Positions 24,648 through 33,839 of a stretch of 64,000 nt of DNA are shown here, piece by piece. The notes below the pieces were generated by a model. It ran no database searches and had not been told where the DNA came from. It saw only the letters and a program-made list of their open reading frames with translations. The stretch's first letter is position 1. Every line of letters begins with the position of its first letter. Both the position numbers and the translations under genes were made by a program. Source of the stretch: Streptomyces hundungensis (GTDB taxonomy: Bacteria > Actinomycetota > Actinomycetes > Streptomycetales > Streptomycetaceae); NCBI RefSeq assembly GCF_003627815.1, contig NZ_CP032698.1, positions 7,874,001 to 7,938,000 on the forward strand. The letters are read 5' to 3'.

Positions 24648-25847
24648 TTGAAGAATCTGGGCCAGGCCTCTCGGCAGTGGGGGCAGTGGGCGACCTGGGA
24701 GTGCGCGGCCGTGGCGCGATCGGCGCGGCGTGCGCTGAGCAGCCCCGGACCTGAGCGGGACACCGCGGTCCAAGCGCTGAAGGCCGCCGCCGCGGCGCTG
24801 ATCGCCTGGGCGCTGGCGGGCTGGTGGTGGAAGGCGCCGATGGCGATGCTGGCGCCCTGGACGGCGATATTCCTCGTGCAGAGCACGGTCTACCGGTCGC
24901 TCAAATCCGCCCTTCAGCAGTTCGTGGTCGTGGTCATGGGCACCCTGCTCGCGGCGGGCGCCGGCGTGCTGACCGGAGACACCATGCTGGCCATGGCCAT
25001 CGCGCTCCCGGCGACGATGCTCTTCGGCTCGTACGCCCGCTTCGGCACCCAGGGTCTCAACGCGCCGACCGCCGCCCTGTTCGTGCTGGTCTACGGCACG
25101 TACTCAGGGTTCGACATCATCCACCGGTTCCTGGAGACGCTGCTCGGTGCGGTCATCGGGATCGCGGTCAACGCCCTGGTGCTGCCCCCGGTGCACTCGC
25201 GCAGCGTGCGCCATCTGCGCGGACGGCTGCCCCAGGAGAGCGCCGCGCTGCTGCACGCCGTCGCCGACGGGCTCGGCGACGGCGCGTACTCCCGTGACGA
25301 CGCGCAGGCCTGGCACGACCGGGCGCGGCGGCTCACCGACCGGGTCACCGACCTGCGCACGGCCCGCCGTTGGTCGCAGGAGAGCTACCGCTTCAACCCG
25401 GGCCACCGGCTGCGCCGTTCGGCTCCGCTGCCCCCGGCGGCCGACTGGGACTTCACCTGGGACCGGATCACCCACCACGCCGAAGCGATCACCCGCACGT
25501 TGGCGGAGGCCGGCCGGGACCGGACCGTCCTGCCGGGCCCCGCGCCGCGCATCCTGGCCGAACTCCTGGGCGCCGCCGGGGACTTGTGCGGCCTGGACGA
25601 CCCGCTGGACGGCTCCGATCCCGCCGACGACGACACGGACGAGGCGCGTCGGCGAAGCCGCGAGCGTCACGAGGCGCTGCGCCGGGCGTACGCCGCCCAG
25701 GACGAACTGACCTCGCTGTTCCGTGAGCGCGGCGACGCCTCCCAGGACGCGCTGGCCGCCGTCACCGCGGACACCATCCGCCTGCTCGCCGATCTCTCGA
25801 CGATCGCCGGGCAGGGCCCGAACGAGGCGAACAGCGCGGATGCTTAG
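24648..25847 (+). CDS. FUSC-like / aromatic acid exporter family membrane protein
   Basis: About 399 residues. A cluster of transmembrane segments in the first 190 residues (AAALIAWALAGWWW, FVVVVMGTLLAAGAGVL, APTAALFVLVYGTYS, LGAVIGIAVNALVLPP) is followed by a long helical cytoplasmic domain. This is the FUSC/ArAE-like layout; proposed roles are efflux of aromatic or amphipathic compounds. The start is uncertain: TTG at 24648 lies after the terminator hairpin, while an ATG at 24561 would put the hairpin in the coding region. A second member of the type is at 50148. Confidence 0.7.
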   Translation: MKNLGQASRQWGQWATWECAAVARSARRALSSPGPERDTAVQALKAAAAALIAWALAGWWWKAPMAMLAPWTAIFLVQSTVYRSLKSALQQFVVVVMGTLLAAGAGVLTGDTMLAMAIALPATMLFGSYARFGTQGLNAPTAALFVLVYGTYSGFDIIHRFLETLLGAVIGIAVNALVLPPVHSRSVRHLRGRLPQESAALLHAVADGLGDGAYSRDDAQAWHDRARRLTDRVTDLRTARRWSQESYRFNPGHRLRRSAPLPPAADWDFTWDRITHHAEAITRTLAEAGRDRTVLPGPAPRILAELLGAAGDLCGLDDPLDGSDPADDDTDEARRRSRERHEALRRAYAAQDELTSLFRERGDASQDALAAVTADTIRLLADLSTIAGQGPNEANSADA

Positions 25848-25856
25848 GCCCCCGGG

Positions 25857-27037
25857 TCAGTAGGCCGCCGCACGATGGTGTGCCCACGCCTCGTCACGCA
25901 GGTCGGCGTTGAGCAGGACGTCGGCGGCCGTGCACGCCAGCGCTCCGGCCGCCGCGACCACCACGGCACGGGCACGCGGCGAGGCGGCCGCCGAGGCGAA
26001 CTCCGGGGTGTGGTCGGAACCGTCGTCCATGATCGCGACGAAGGGGTGGATGGCGGGCACGCGCGTGCTGACATTGCCGATGTCGGAGGAGCCCAGATAG
26101 ACGCCCGGCGTGGGCCGCGTCAGCTCGATCCCCTCCCGGGACAGGTGCTCGGCGAAGCGCTCGGACAGCGCCGTGCTGTCGCGGAAGTGGTCATAACGCA
26201 AGGTGGCCCGCTCCACCTCCGCCTTGGTGCCGGTGGCGAGGGCGACGCCGTCCGCCGCGGCCCGCACCTGCCCGACCAGGTCGTCCAGGGCCGAGGTCGT
26301 GGCGGCGCGCAGGCCGAAGAGTCCCTGCGCGTACTCCGGCACGATGTTGGTGGCGGTGCCGCCCTCGGTGATGATGCCCTGGATGTGGGAGGCCTCCGGC
26401 AGCCGCCGGCCGAGCGCGCTGAGCACGTTGAACAACTCGATCAGGGCCGCCAGCGCGTCGATGCCCTCCGTCGGATCACCGGTCGGGTGCGCGGCCCGCC
26501 CGTGGAAGGCCACGCGGTACTGCACCTGGGCGGTCAGCGGCGCCCGCGTCCAGCTGTACACCCCGGGGTGGAACATCAGCGCCGCGTCGACGTCGTCGAA
26601 CACGCCCGCCTCCGCCTCCAGGACCTTCCCCCGCCGCCCTCCTCGGCGGGGGTGCCGACGGCCAGCACGCCTCCGGCCGACTCGTCCAGCACCGCGCGCA
26701 GCGCGAGAGCCGCGCCCAGGCCCGCGGCCGCGATGAGGTTGTGCCCGCAGGCGTGGCCGAGGCCGGGCAGCGCGTCGTACTCCAGCGGCAGCGCCACGGC
26801 GGGGCGGCCGCGCCCGGAGCGGGCGGTGAAGGCGGTGGGAAGGTCGGCCACGCCGCGCTCCACCACGAAACCGGCCTTCTCCAGTTCGCCCGAAAGCCGG
26901 GCGGCGGCCCGGTGCTCGGCGAAGGCGTACTCGGGGTCGCCGTGCAGCCCCACCGCCACCTGCCACAACGCGTCCGCGCGCGCCGCCACCGCCGCACGGA
27001 GCTCGGCATGCACATCGTCCTCGAAAGTGCGGGTCAC
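25857..27037 (-). pseudogene. M20 family amidohydrolase, frameshifted in a G run
   Basis: From GTG at 27037 (behind GGAGG) the frame encodes the metal-binding half: ALPLEYDALPGLGHACGHNL and GTPAEEGGGG. The family motif GTPAEEGGGGK then breaks; KVLEAEAGVFDDVDAALM follows in another frame to the stop at 25857. One G is missing in a run of five (plus-strand CCCCC 26628-26632). The C-terminal part has the dimerisation domain (HGRAAHPTGDPTEGIDAL) and metal ligands (SSDIGNVS). Members hydrolyse N-acyl or amino-benzoyl amides. A homopolymer sequencing error is as likely as a true pseudogene. Confidence 0.8.
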
Positions 27038-27205
27038 TCTGCCTCCTCGGCATCCGGCGTGCGACGACCCGCCGCACGTGTCCACCTTCGGGTGCCACTC
27101 TCCCGGTACCACGACACCTGACGGTTTCGATTGCGGCACCCGTGCAACACGACGACCATGACGGCAGAGCCGCCGTCCGGGCCGCAACCGTGCTGGGAGG
27201 TACGA

Positions 27206-28669
27206 ATGGATCACTCGCGGGTGCCAGTACTGGAGGCGCTCCAGGAGTTCCGGCGCCGCGGAGACGTGGCGTACGGCCCACCGGGGCACAAGCAGGGCCG
27301 AGGCGTGGACCCCCGGGTGGCCGACATCGTCGGGCTCGACGTGTTCCGTTCGGACGTCCTCGCCCTCAACGGTCTCGACGACCGCCGGCAGTCCCAGGGC
27401 GTGCTCAGCCAGGCGCAGGAGTTGATGGCCGACGCGGTGGGGGCCGAGCAGGCGTTCTTCTCCACCTGCGGCAGTTCCCTGTCGGTGAAGACCGCCATGC
27501 TCTCCGTGGCCGGGCCCGGTGAGAAGCTGCTGCTGTCGCGCAACGCGCACAAGTCCGTCATCGCGGCCGTCGTCGTCAACGGTGTGCGACCGATCTGGGT
27601 GCACCCCAAGTTCGACGCCGAGCGTCATCTGGCACACCCCCCGGAGCCCGACGACGTACGCCGCCGCCTCGAGGAACACCCGGACGCCAAGGGCATGTTG
27701 CTGATCACGCCCACCGAGTGGGGCACCTGCGCGGACGTGGCCGGCGTGGCCCGGGTGTGCCACGAGTTCGACGTCCCCCTGATCGTGGACGAGGCGTGGG
27801 GCGCCCACCTTCCCTTCCACTCCGCGCTGCCGCCCTGGGGCATGGACGCCGAGGCGGACCTGGTGGTCACCAGCGTGCACAAGATGGGCGGTGCGATCGA
27901 GCAGAGTTCGGTCTTCCACCTCCAGTACGACCGGGTGTCGCCCGAGGTGCTCAAGCAGCGGGAGGACCTGCTCGGCACGACCAGCGCCTCCACCCTGGTG
28001 TACGCGACGCTCGACGGCTGGCGCCGCCAGATGGTGGAACACGGCCACGAGCTCCTGGAGGGCGCACTCCACCGCGCACTGCGCATCCGGTCGACCCTGG
28101 ACGACCTGCCTGGCCTGCGGCCCATGGGCCGCGAGGTGGTCGAGGAAGGCTTCGCCGCCTCCTACGATCCGCTCAAGCTCGTCATCGACGTACGCGAACT
28201 CGGCATCACCGGCATGCAGGCGGCGGAGTGGCTGCGCGAACACCGCCATGTGGACGTCGGAGGCTCCGACAGCTGCCGCATCAGCGCCTCCATCACCCAC
28301 GCCGACGACGACGAGACCGAGAAGATCCTGCTGGACGCCCTGCGCGCGCTGGTCGACAACGCCGACTCCCTGGAGAAGCAGAGCCCGGTCCACCGGCCCG
28401 CCCCCTCGGACCTGGAACTGGAACAGGCGATGGTGCCGCGCGAGGCGTTCTTCGCCCCCGTGGAGCACGTGCCCGCCGAGCGCGCCGCCGGCCGCATCTC
28501 CGCGGAGACGATCAGCCCCTACCCGCCCGGCGTACCCGCGATCGCCCCCGGCGAGGTCATCACCGAAGCGGTCCTCGACTATCTGCGCAGCGGCGTCGAA
28601 CACGGCGTCCTGATTCCCGACGCGGCCGACCCGTCGGTCAAGACGCTGCGGGTGGTGGCGCGGGAATGA
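27206..28669 (+). CDS. Orn/Lys/Arg decarboxylase family PLP enzyme (SpeA-like, short form)
   Basis: A 487-residue fold-type I PLP enzyme. GPPGHKQGRG marks the N-terminal substrate loop; STCGSSLSVKTAML binds phosphate; IVDEAWGAHLPF holds the PLP aspartate; the lysine in TSVHKMGG forms the Schiff base. The C-terminal domain ends with PPGVPAIAPGE, the family motif. The length fits the Gram-positive arginine/lysine decarboxylase group without the wing domain. ATG at 27206 follows GGGAGG. Divergent from the M20 amidohydrolase. Substrate not determined. Confidence 0.85.
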   Translation: MDHSRVPVLEALQEFRRRGDVAYGPPGHKQGRGVDPRVADIVGLDVFRSDVLALNGLDDRRQSQGVLSQAQELMADAVGAEQAFFSTCGSSLSVKTAMLSVAGPGEKLLLSRNAHKSVIAAVVVNGVRPIWVHPKFDAERHLAHPPEPDDVRRRLEEHPDAKGMLLITPTEWGTCADVAGVARVCHEFDVPLIVDEAWGAHLPFHSALPPWGMDAEADLVVTSVHKMGGAIEQSSVFHLQYDRVSPEVLKQREDLLGTTSASTLVYATLDGWRRQMVEHGHELLEGALHRALRIRSTLDDLPGLRPMGREVVEEGFAASYDPLKLVIDVRELGITGMQAAEWLREHRHVDVGGSDSCRISASITHADDDETEKILLDALRALVDNADSLEKQSPVHRPAPSDLELEQAMVPREAFFAPVEHVPAERAAGRISAETISPYPPGVPAIAPGEVITEAVLDYLRSGVEHGVLIPDAADPSVKTLRVVARE

Positions 28670-28742
28670 GGTGAACGGGCCGAGGGTCGTCTCTCCTTCG
28701 TTCCCCCGAGTCCCGGCGGTGACTCGGGGGACGAGTACCTTC

Positions 28743-28773
28743 TTGACCCTCACACCGTGTCAGGCGGTCAACT
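28743..28773 (+). promoter_or_regulatory. MerR-type promoter/operator of the MerR gene
   Basis: TTGACC (28743-28748) and TCAACT (28768-28773) are 19 bases apart, the long spacer typical of MerR-activated promoters. The spacer holds a dyad CCTCACAC-C-GTGTCAGG (28748-28764, one mismatch). It lies just upstream of the MerR start at 28784, so autoregulation is expected. Confidence 0.6.
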
Positions 28774-28783
28774 CGGAGACATC

Positions 28784-29605
28784 ATGTTCACCATTGGAGA
28801 CTTCGCCCGGCACGGCCGCGTCTCGGTCCGGATGTTGCGTCATTACGACGCGACGGGAGTGCTGCGCCCGGCCCATGTCGACCCTGCCAGCGGCTATCGC
28901 TACTACAGCGCCGCCCAGCTCGCCCGCCTCAACCGGATCATCGCCCTCAAGGACCTGGGGTTCACCCTCCACCAGGTCCGCGACATCGTCGACGAGAAGG
29001 TCAGCGCCGAGGAACTGCGCGGCATGATGCGGCTGCGACGGGCCGAACTGGAGACCGCGGTGGCTGCCGCGGGCGCACGGCTGGTCCAGGTCGAGGCGAG
29101 GCTCCGAGCGATCGAGAGCGAGGGGCGCATGCCCGAGAACGACGTCGTCATCAAGAACGTCCCCACCGTCCGGGTGGCGGAACTGACCGCGACCGCCGCG
29201 AGTTACGAGCCCGAGGACATCAGCCCGGTCATCGGACCGCTCTACGAGGAGCTTTCCCGACGTCTGAACACCGCGGGCATCACACCCACGGGCCCCGGGA
29301 TCGCCTACTACGAGGACGATCCGGAGGGCGCGGGCAGGATCATCGTCCACGCCGCGGTCCAGGTCTCGGCTCCCCTACGGGACGACCCCGTACGCGTCCT
29401 CGACCTGCCGTCCCTGGAGCGGGCGGCGACCATCGTGCACCGGGGCTCCATGGACACGGTGTTGCCCGCGGCCCAGGCCCTGGCCCGCTGGATCGACGCC
29501 AACGGCCATGTGCCGACCGGTTATCCGCGCGAGGTCAACCTGGAGTGCCCGCAGAACCGCGACGACTGGGTGACGGAACTCCAGACACCCCTGAGCGGGG
29601 CCTGA
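28784..29605 (+). CDS. MerR family regulator with GyrI-like effector domain (BmrR/BltR type)
   Basis: 273 residues. Residues 1-70 are a MerR winged helix (MFTIGDFARHGRVSVRMLRH, GYRYYSAAQL); a coiled coil (ELETAVAAAGARLVQVEARL) links to a GyrI-like ligand domain (residues about 120-273, GIAYYEDDP and ATIVHRGSMD). Such proteins bind hydrophobic cations or other drugs and activate efflux or detoxification genes. The ATG at 28784 lies close behind its own MerR-type promoter. Confidence 0.85.
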   Translation: MFTIGDFARHGRVSVRMLRHYDATGVLRPAHVDPASGYRYYSAAQLARLNRIIALKDLGFTLHQVRDIVDEKVSAEELRGMMRLRRAELETAVAAAGARLVQVEARLRAIESEGRMPENDVVIKNVPTVRVAELTATAASYEPEDISPVIGPLYEELSRRLNTAGITPTGPGIAYYEDDPEGAGRIIVHAAVQVSAPLRDDPVRVLDLPSLERAATIVHRGSMDTVLPAAQALARWIDANGHVPTGYPREVNLECPQNRDDWVTELQTPLSGA

Positions 29606-29681
29606 GTAGCGCAGGGCGAGGTCCCCGAACTCCGGGGGCTTCCCCAGTGCGTTGACCGCCCCAACTCCGCGCGTCCGTACG

Positions 29682-30467
29682 TCACTTCACCAGAAAGGTA
29701 CGGAGCGCCGCGAGGAGTTCCGTGGGGGCGTCCACGGCGATGAGATGGGCAGCGGCCGGGAACTCGACCAGGGTGGCGCCGGGTATCGCGGCGGCGTACT
29801 TGCGGGCGATGTCCTGGAAGTCGGCGACATCGAGGCGACCGAACCCCACCAGGGTGGGAACGCCGATGGTGGCGATGTCGCCGTCCGAGCCGCCCTGGGA
29901 GTGTCGCGCGAGCGCGTCCTGGTTCACCAGGGACGTCCTGACCGCGCCCCGGAGCCGCTCCACCGGCTCGGGATCGACGTCGTCCCAGTCGCGGTTTGGA
30001 CCGCGCAGCCACATGTCCAGGTTGACGCGGACCGCGGTGTCCAGGTCACCCGCCGACAAAGCCGCGGTCTCGGCCTCGTCGTAGGCGATCATTTCGGCGG
30101 ACCAGTCGTACCCCGGCCACGGCGGGGCCAGCAGCGTCAGGGACCGTACGCGGTCCGGATGGGTGAGCGTGAAGTCGACGGCCACGCGGCCACCCCAGGA
30201 CGCGCCGATGAGCTGCACGCGGTCATGGCCGAGATGGTCCAGCAGCCGGCGCAGATCCCCGGTCTCGCTGAACGGACCGGACGGCGGTGCGGATTCGCCG
30301 AAGCCGCGCAGGTCGTAGCGGATGACCGTGTGCCGTTCCGCGAGCGCGGGCGCGACCGCGTCCCACATACGGTGGTCGGCCACACCGGCGTGCAGGAGCA
30401 CCACGGGCGTGCCGTCGCCGGCGACGGTGCAGGAAAGATGGCCGAGGTCGTCGGCGAGAGTCAGCAT
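29682..30467 (-). CDS. Alpha/beta hydrolase
   Basis: A 261-residue alpha/beta-hydrolase. The oxyanion loop is VVLLHAGVADHRMWD; the nucleophile elbow is LIGASWGGRVA; the acid is in LVGFGRLDVADFQ; the histidine in FPAAAHLIAVDAP. No signal peptide, so cytoplasmic. Its end faces the MerR gene; its start is divergent from the large decarboxylase gene. The substrate is unknown. Confidence 0.85.
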   Translation of the reverse strand: MLTLADDLGHLSCTVAGDGTPVVLLHAGVADHRMWDAVAPALAERHTVIRYDLRGFGESAPPSGPFSETGDLRRLLDHLGHDRVQLIGASWGGRVAVDFTLTHPDRVRSLTLLAPPWPGYDWSAEMIAYDEAETAALSAGDLDTAVRVNLDMWLRGPNRDWDDVDPEPVERLRGAVRTSLVNQDALARHSQGGSDGDIATIGVPTLVGFGRLDVADFQDIARKYAAAIPGATLVEFPAAAHLIAVDAPTELLAALRTFLVK

Positions 30468-30669
30468 CCGCCGATGTTCGCAGGTCAAGTGCGGTCGGGG
30501 ACAGTGCTTTTCCGCTCCCGGCGGCGCGACTGCGACCGTCCTTCCGCCCGGTGGCCGCGGACCACTGGCGCCACCTCTCTGTACCCATGCGGGTGGTTTA
30601 CGCCTCCTGTCACCTTTCGCTCCCGCTTCTTCACGATGCTTGCTGCCGGACGGTGTTTCAAAGCGAGCG

Positions 30670-33060
30670 ATGGAGATGGTGGTCATGGCGAACGGCAGTG
30701 TTCTGCTCGCCCTGCGCGAGGACCCTCTGGGTGGGGGAGTCGGGGCCGAGCAACTGGCGCGTATCGGCAAGGGGTTGGAGGAGCTGGGCCTGGAGGTGCG
30801 CTGGGCGAGGACGGCAGAGGCCGCCTGTGCGGCACTGCGCACCGAAGCCGGGCTGAGCGCGGCCATGGTGGCGTGGGAGCTGCCGCACGGGTCGGGGCGC
30901 CCCTTCGCAGACGGCGACCACAAGGGCGACGGCGGCGGCGATACGGAGCCGGGCGGCGCGGCGGTGCTGCGGCAGATCTCCCGCCGCTTCAAGGACCTTC
31001 CGGTCTTCGTCGTGATGACCGAGGACTCTGACCACGGCGTGGACCGGCTGCCCCTGTGGGTGGCCGAGACCGCCGTCGGCTACGTCTGGCCGCTGGAGGA
31101 CACCCCCTCGTTCATCGCGGGCCGCGTCGCCCGTGCGGCCCGCACCTATGGCGACGCCCTTCTGCCGCCGTTCTTCAAAGCCCTGCGGCGCTTCGACGAC
31201 GCCCACGAATACTCCTGGCACACCCCCGCGCACTCGGGCGGGGTCGCGTTCTTGAAGTCCCCGGTGGGCCGGGCGTTCTTCGACTACTACGGGGAGCGCC
31301 TCTTCCGCTCCGACCTGTCCATCTCGGTGGGCGAGCTGGGCTCCCTCTTCGAGCACAACGGCCCCATCGGCGACGCCGAAGCCAACGCGGCCCGCATCTT
31401 CGGAGCCGACCGCACCTACTTCGTCCTGCACGGCGACTCGACCGCGGACCGCATGGTCGGCCACTACTGCGTCACCACGGACGAGATCGCCCTCGTGGAC
31501 CGCAACTGCCACAAATCAGTACTGCACGGCCTCGTGATCTCCGGCGCCCGACCGGTCTACCTGGTCCCCACCCGCAACGGTTACGGCCTCGCGGGCCCGC
31601 TGCCCGCCCGTGAAACCGCCCCCGGCGCGGTGGCGAACAGGATCGCCGCCCACCCCCTGACCCCGGGAGCGACCTCCCCGCAGGCGCAGTACGCGGTGAT
31701 CACCAACTCCACGTACGACGGCCTGTGTTACGACACCGTGCAGACCGCGCGAGCCCTCGCGCCCAGCACGCCCCATCTCCACTTCGACGAGGCGTGGTTC
31801 GCCTACGCGCGGTTCCACCCGCTCTATGCGGGGCGCTACGGCATGGCCGTGGACGCGGACACCTTCCCCGAGGCGGAGCGGCCCACGGTCTTCTCCACCC
31901 AGTCCACCCACAAACTGCTCGCCGCCCTGTCGCAGTCCGCCATGGTGCACGTGAAGTCCTCGCCCCGCGCGCCCGTCGAACACGACCGGTTCAACGAGGC
32001 GTTCATGATGCACGGCACCACCTCGCCGCTGTACCCCGCCATCGCCTCGCTGGACGTGGCGGCGGCGATGATGGACGGCCCGCAGGGGGAGTGGCTGATC
32101 AACGAGGCCGTCACCGAAGCCATCCGGTTCCGGCAGACCGTCGTCCGCACCGGGCGCCGCATCGCGGCAGCGGGGGACCGTCCCCCGTGGTTCTTCGGCG
32201 TCTGGCAGCCCGAGCACATCGCGGACCCCGCCACCGCCTCCCGCGTACCGTTCGCCGACGCGGCCCCCGACCTGCTGGCCACCGAACCGGCGTGCTGGGA
32301 GCTCGACCCGGAGGCCGACTGGCACGGCTTCGCGGGCCTGAGCCGGGGCCAGTGCATGCTCGACCCGATCAAGGTGACGCTGACCTGCCCCGGTGTCACG
32401 GCCGCGGGAGAGAGCGAACCGTGGGGCATCCCCGCCCGCGTCCTCACCGCCTACCTCGCCGAGCGGGGCATCGTGGTCGAGAAGACCGACACCTACACCA
32501 CGCTCATCCTCTTCTCCATGGGCATCACCAAGGGGAAGTGGGGCACCTTGATGGACGCCCTGATGGACTTCAAGGCACTCCACGACGCCGAGACCCCGCT
32601 GCACCAGGTGCTGCCGCAGCTCACCGAGCTCCACCCCAAGCGCTATGCCGGCACCACCCTGCGCGCCCTCTGCCAGGACATGCACGAACACCTCACCCGC
32701 GCCGACCTCATCGACGCCCTCGACTCCGCCTTCCAGGACCTGCCCGAACCCGTCGTCGCACCCCGCCACTGCTACCAGCAGCTCATCCGCGGCGGAACCG
32801 AACGCCTCCCGCTCAGCGAGGCCGCGGGACGGGTGGCGGCTGCCATGGTCACCGTCACTCCGCCCGGAATCCCCGTGCTGATGCCCGGAGAAGCACTCGG
32901 CGCCTCCGACGGACCGGTGCTGCGCTACCTCGGCGCTCTGGAGGCCTTCGACCGCGCCTTCCCCGGCTTCCACAGCGAAGCGCACGGCGTGGTCATCGAC
33001 CCCGAGAGCGGTGACTACCTCATCGAGTGCGTACGGCAGGACGCCTCGCTCCCGGGCTGA
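30670..33060 (+). CDS. Orn/Lys/Arg decarboxylase, long (wing-domain) form
   Basis: 796 residues, the length of inducible E. coli-type lysine/arginine/ornithine decarboxylases. The N-terminal receiver-like wing domain (about residues 1-140, ending FVVMTEDSDHG) precedes the PLP core: HTPAHSGGVAFLKSP, GDSTADRMVGHYCVT (phosphate-binding cup), HFDEAWFAYA (aspartate) and STHKLLAAL (Schiff-base lysine). The C-terminus has TPPGIPVLMPGE. The product would be a diamine or agmatine, used in acid resistance or polyamine synthesis. ATG at 30685 (after GGAG) is an alternative start. Confidence 0.85.
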   Translation: MEMVVMANGSVLLALREDPLGGGVGAEQLARIGKGLEELGLEVRWARTAEAACAALRTEAGLSAAMVAWELPHGSGRPFADGDHKGDGGGDTEPGGAAVLRQISRRFKDLPVFVVMTEDSDHGVDRLPLWVAETAVGYVWPLEDTPSFIAGRVARAARTYGDALLPPFFKALRRFDDAHEYSWHTPAHSGGVAFLKSPVGRAFFDYYGERLFRSDLSISVGELGSLFEHNGPIGDAEANAARIFGADRTYFVLHGDSTADRMVGHYCVTTDEIALVDRNCHKSVLHGLVISGARPVYLVPTRNGYGLAGPLPARETAPGAVANRIAAHPLTPGATSPQAQYAVITNSTYDGLCYDTVQTARALAPSTPHLHFDEAWFAYARFHPLYAGRYGMAVDADTFPEAERPTVFSTQSTHKLLAALSQSAMVHVKSSPRAPVEHDRFNEAFMMHGTTSPLYPAIASLDVAAAMMDGPQGEWLINEAVTEAIRFRQTVVRTGRRIAAAGDRPPWFFGVWQPEHIADPATASRVPFADAAPDLLATEPACWELDPEADWHGFAGLSRGQCMLDPIKVTLTCPGVTAAGESEPWGIPARVLTAYLAERGIVVEKTDTYTTLILFSMGITKGKWGTLMDALMDFKALHDAETPLHQVLPQLTELHPKRYAGTTLRALCQDMHEHLTRADLIDALDSAFQDLPEPVVAPRHCYQQLIRGGTERLPLSEAAGRVAAAMVTVTPPGIPVLMPGEALGASDGPVLRYLGALEAFDRAFPGFHSEAHGVVIDPESGDYLIECVRQDASLPG

Positions 33061-33079
33061 ACCGGGCCTCGGTCCGCAT

Positions 33080-33109
33080 GGGCGCGGGCCCGCGGCCGGG
33101 CCTGCGCCC
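33080..33109. terminator. Hairpin terminator between convergent genes
   Basis: GGGCGCGGGCCC (33080-33091) pairs with GGGCCTGCGCCC (33098-33109), 11 of 12 pairs, around a six-base loop. It separates the decarboxylase from the TetR gene. Confidence 0.75.
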
Positions 33110-33133
33110 CGCCCGATTCCCGCGCCAGGATGT

Positions 33134-33721
33134 CTACCGGTCCTGCGGTGTCGTCATCCGGCGGACGGTCTCGACGACCGCGGCCCGCTGCCGGGACCTG
33201 CTCTCCGAAGGGGCGGCGGCGGGTACCGGCGACAGGTGTGCCATGTTGCCGGCGGCCGTGAACCAGGCCTGGGCCAGGGCGAGCGTCAGATTCAGGATGT
33301 CGGCGGGGGCCAGCGCGGGGTCGACGTGCCCGTGCCGCTGCGCCGCCGACAGGGCTTCCACCTTGCCCTGCCAAGAGGCGGCCGTGTCCGGGTGGACCTC
33401 TCCCGGCCGCTCCAGCTGCTTCCAGGTGAGCACTCGTACCAGGTCGGGGCGGGCCACGAGATGGTCGAACAGCGCGCCGGCGTACTGCGGCAGGTCGTCG
33501 ACGTCGAAGGGCACCGCCTCGGTTCCCTCGGCCACACAGTGCTCGATCACGCGGTCGAAGAGCTGCTCCTTGTTGCCGAAGTACACATAGATCAGCCGCT
33601 TGTTGGCGCCGGCCGCGGCCGCGATGCGATCCACGCGGGCACCGGCCAGGCCGTGCTCGGCGAACTCGCCGAAGGCGGCGCCGAGCAGTCGGGTCCTGGT
33701 TGCGTTCGAGTCTCCTGCCAT
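33134..33721 (-). CDS. TetR family transcriptional repressor
   Basis: 195 residues. The N-terminal HTH (RTRLLGAAFGEFAEHGLAGA, then VDRIAAAAGANKRLIYVYFG) is followed by a helical ligand domain. ATG at 33721 is preferred over the GTG two codons upstream. It is divergent from the aldo-keto reductase, and two matching operators lie between them, so it very likely represses both. Confidence 0.85.
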   Translation of the reverse strand: MAGDSNATRTRLLGAAFGEFAEHGLAGARVDRIAAAAGANKRLIYVYFGNKEQLFDRVIEHCVAEGTEAVPFDVDDLPQYAGALFDHLVARPDLVRVLTWKQLERPGEVHPDTAASWQGKVEALSAAQRHGHVDPALAPADILNLTLALAQAWFTAAGNMAHLSPVPAAAPSESRSRQRAAVVETVRRMTTPQDR

Positions 33722-33736
33722 GGGCACACCGTACAG

Positions 33737-33802
33737 GTAACTAACCAGTTATTGACATCCGGCCACGAGGGTATGCATGGTGGCACTAACCAGTTAGTTA
33801 CC
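33737..33802. promoter_or_regulatory. Twin TetR operators over the aldo-keto reductase promoter
   Basis: CTAAC-CA-GTTAT (33741-33752) and CTAAC-CA-GTTAG (33786-33797) are near-identical dyads. With flanks they read GGTAACTAAC...GTTAGTTACC in opposite orientation. TTGACA (33752-33757) touches the first, and an expected start site about 33788 falls in the second. Binding would block transcription of the reductase and probably of the repressor. Confidence 0.75.
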
Positions 33803-33839
33803 CCAGATGGTTCCCCATCGATCCGCACAGGAGAACACC

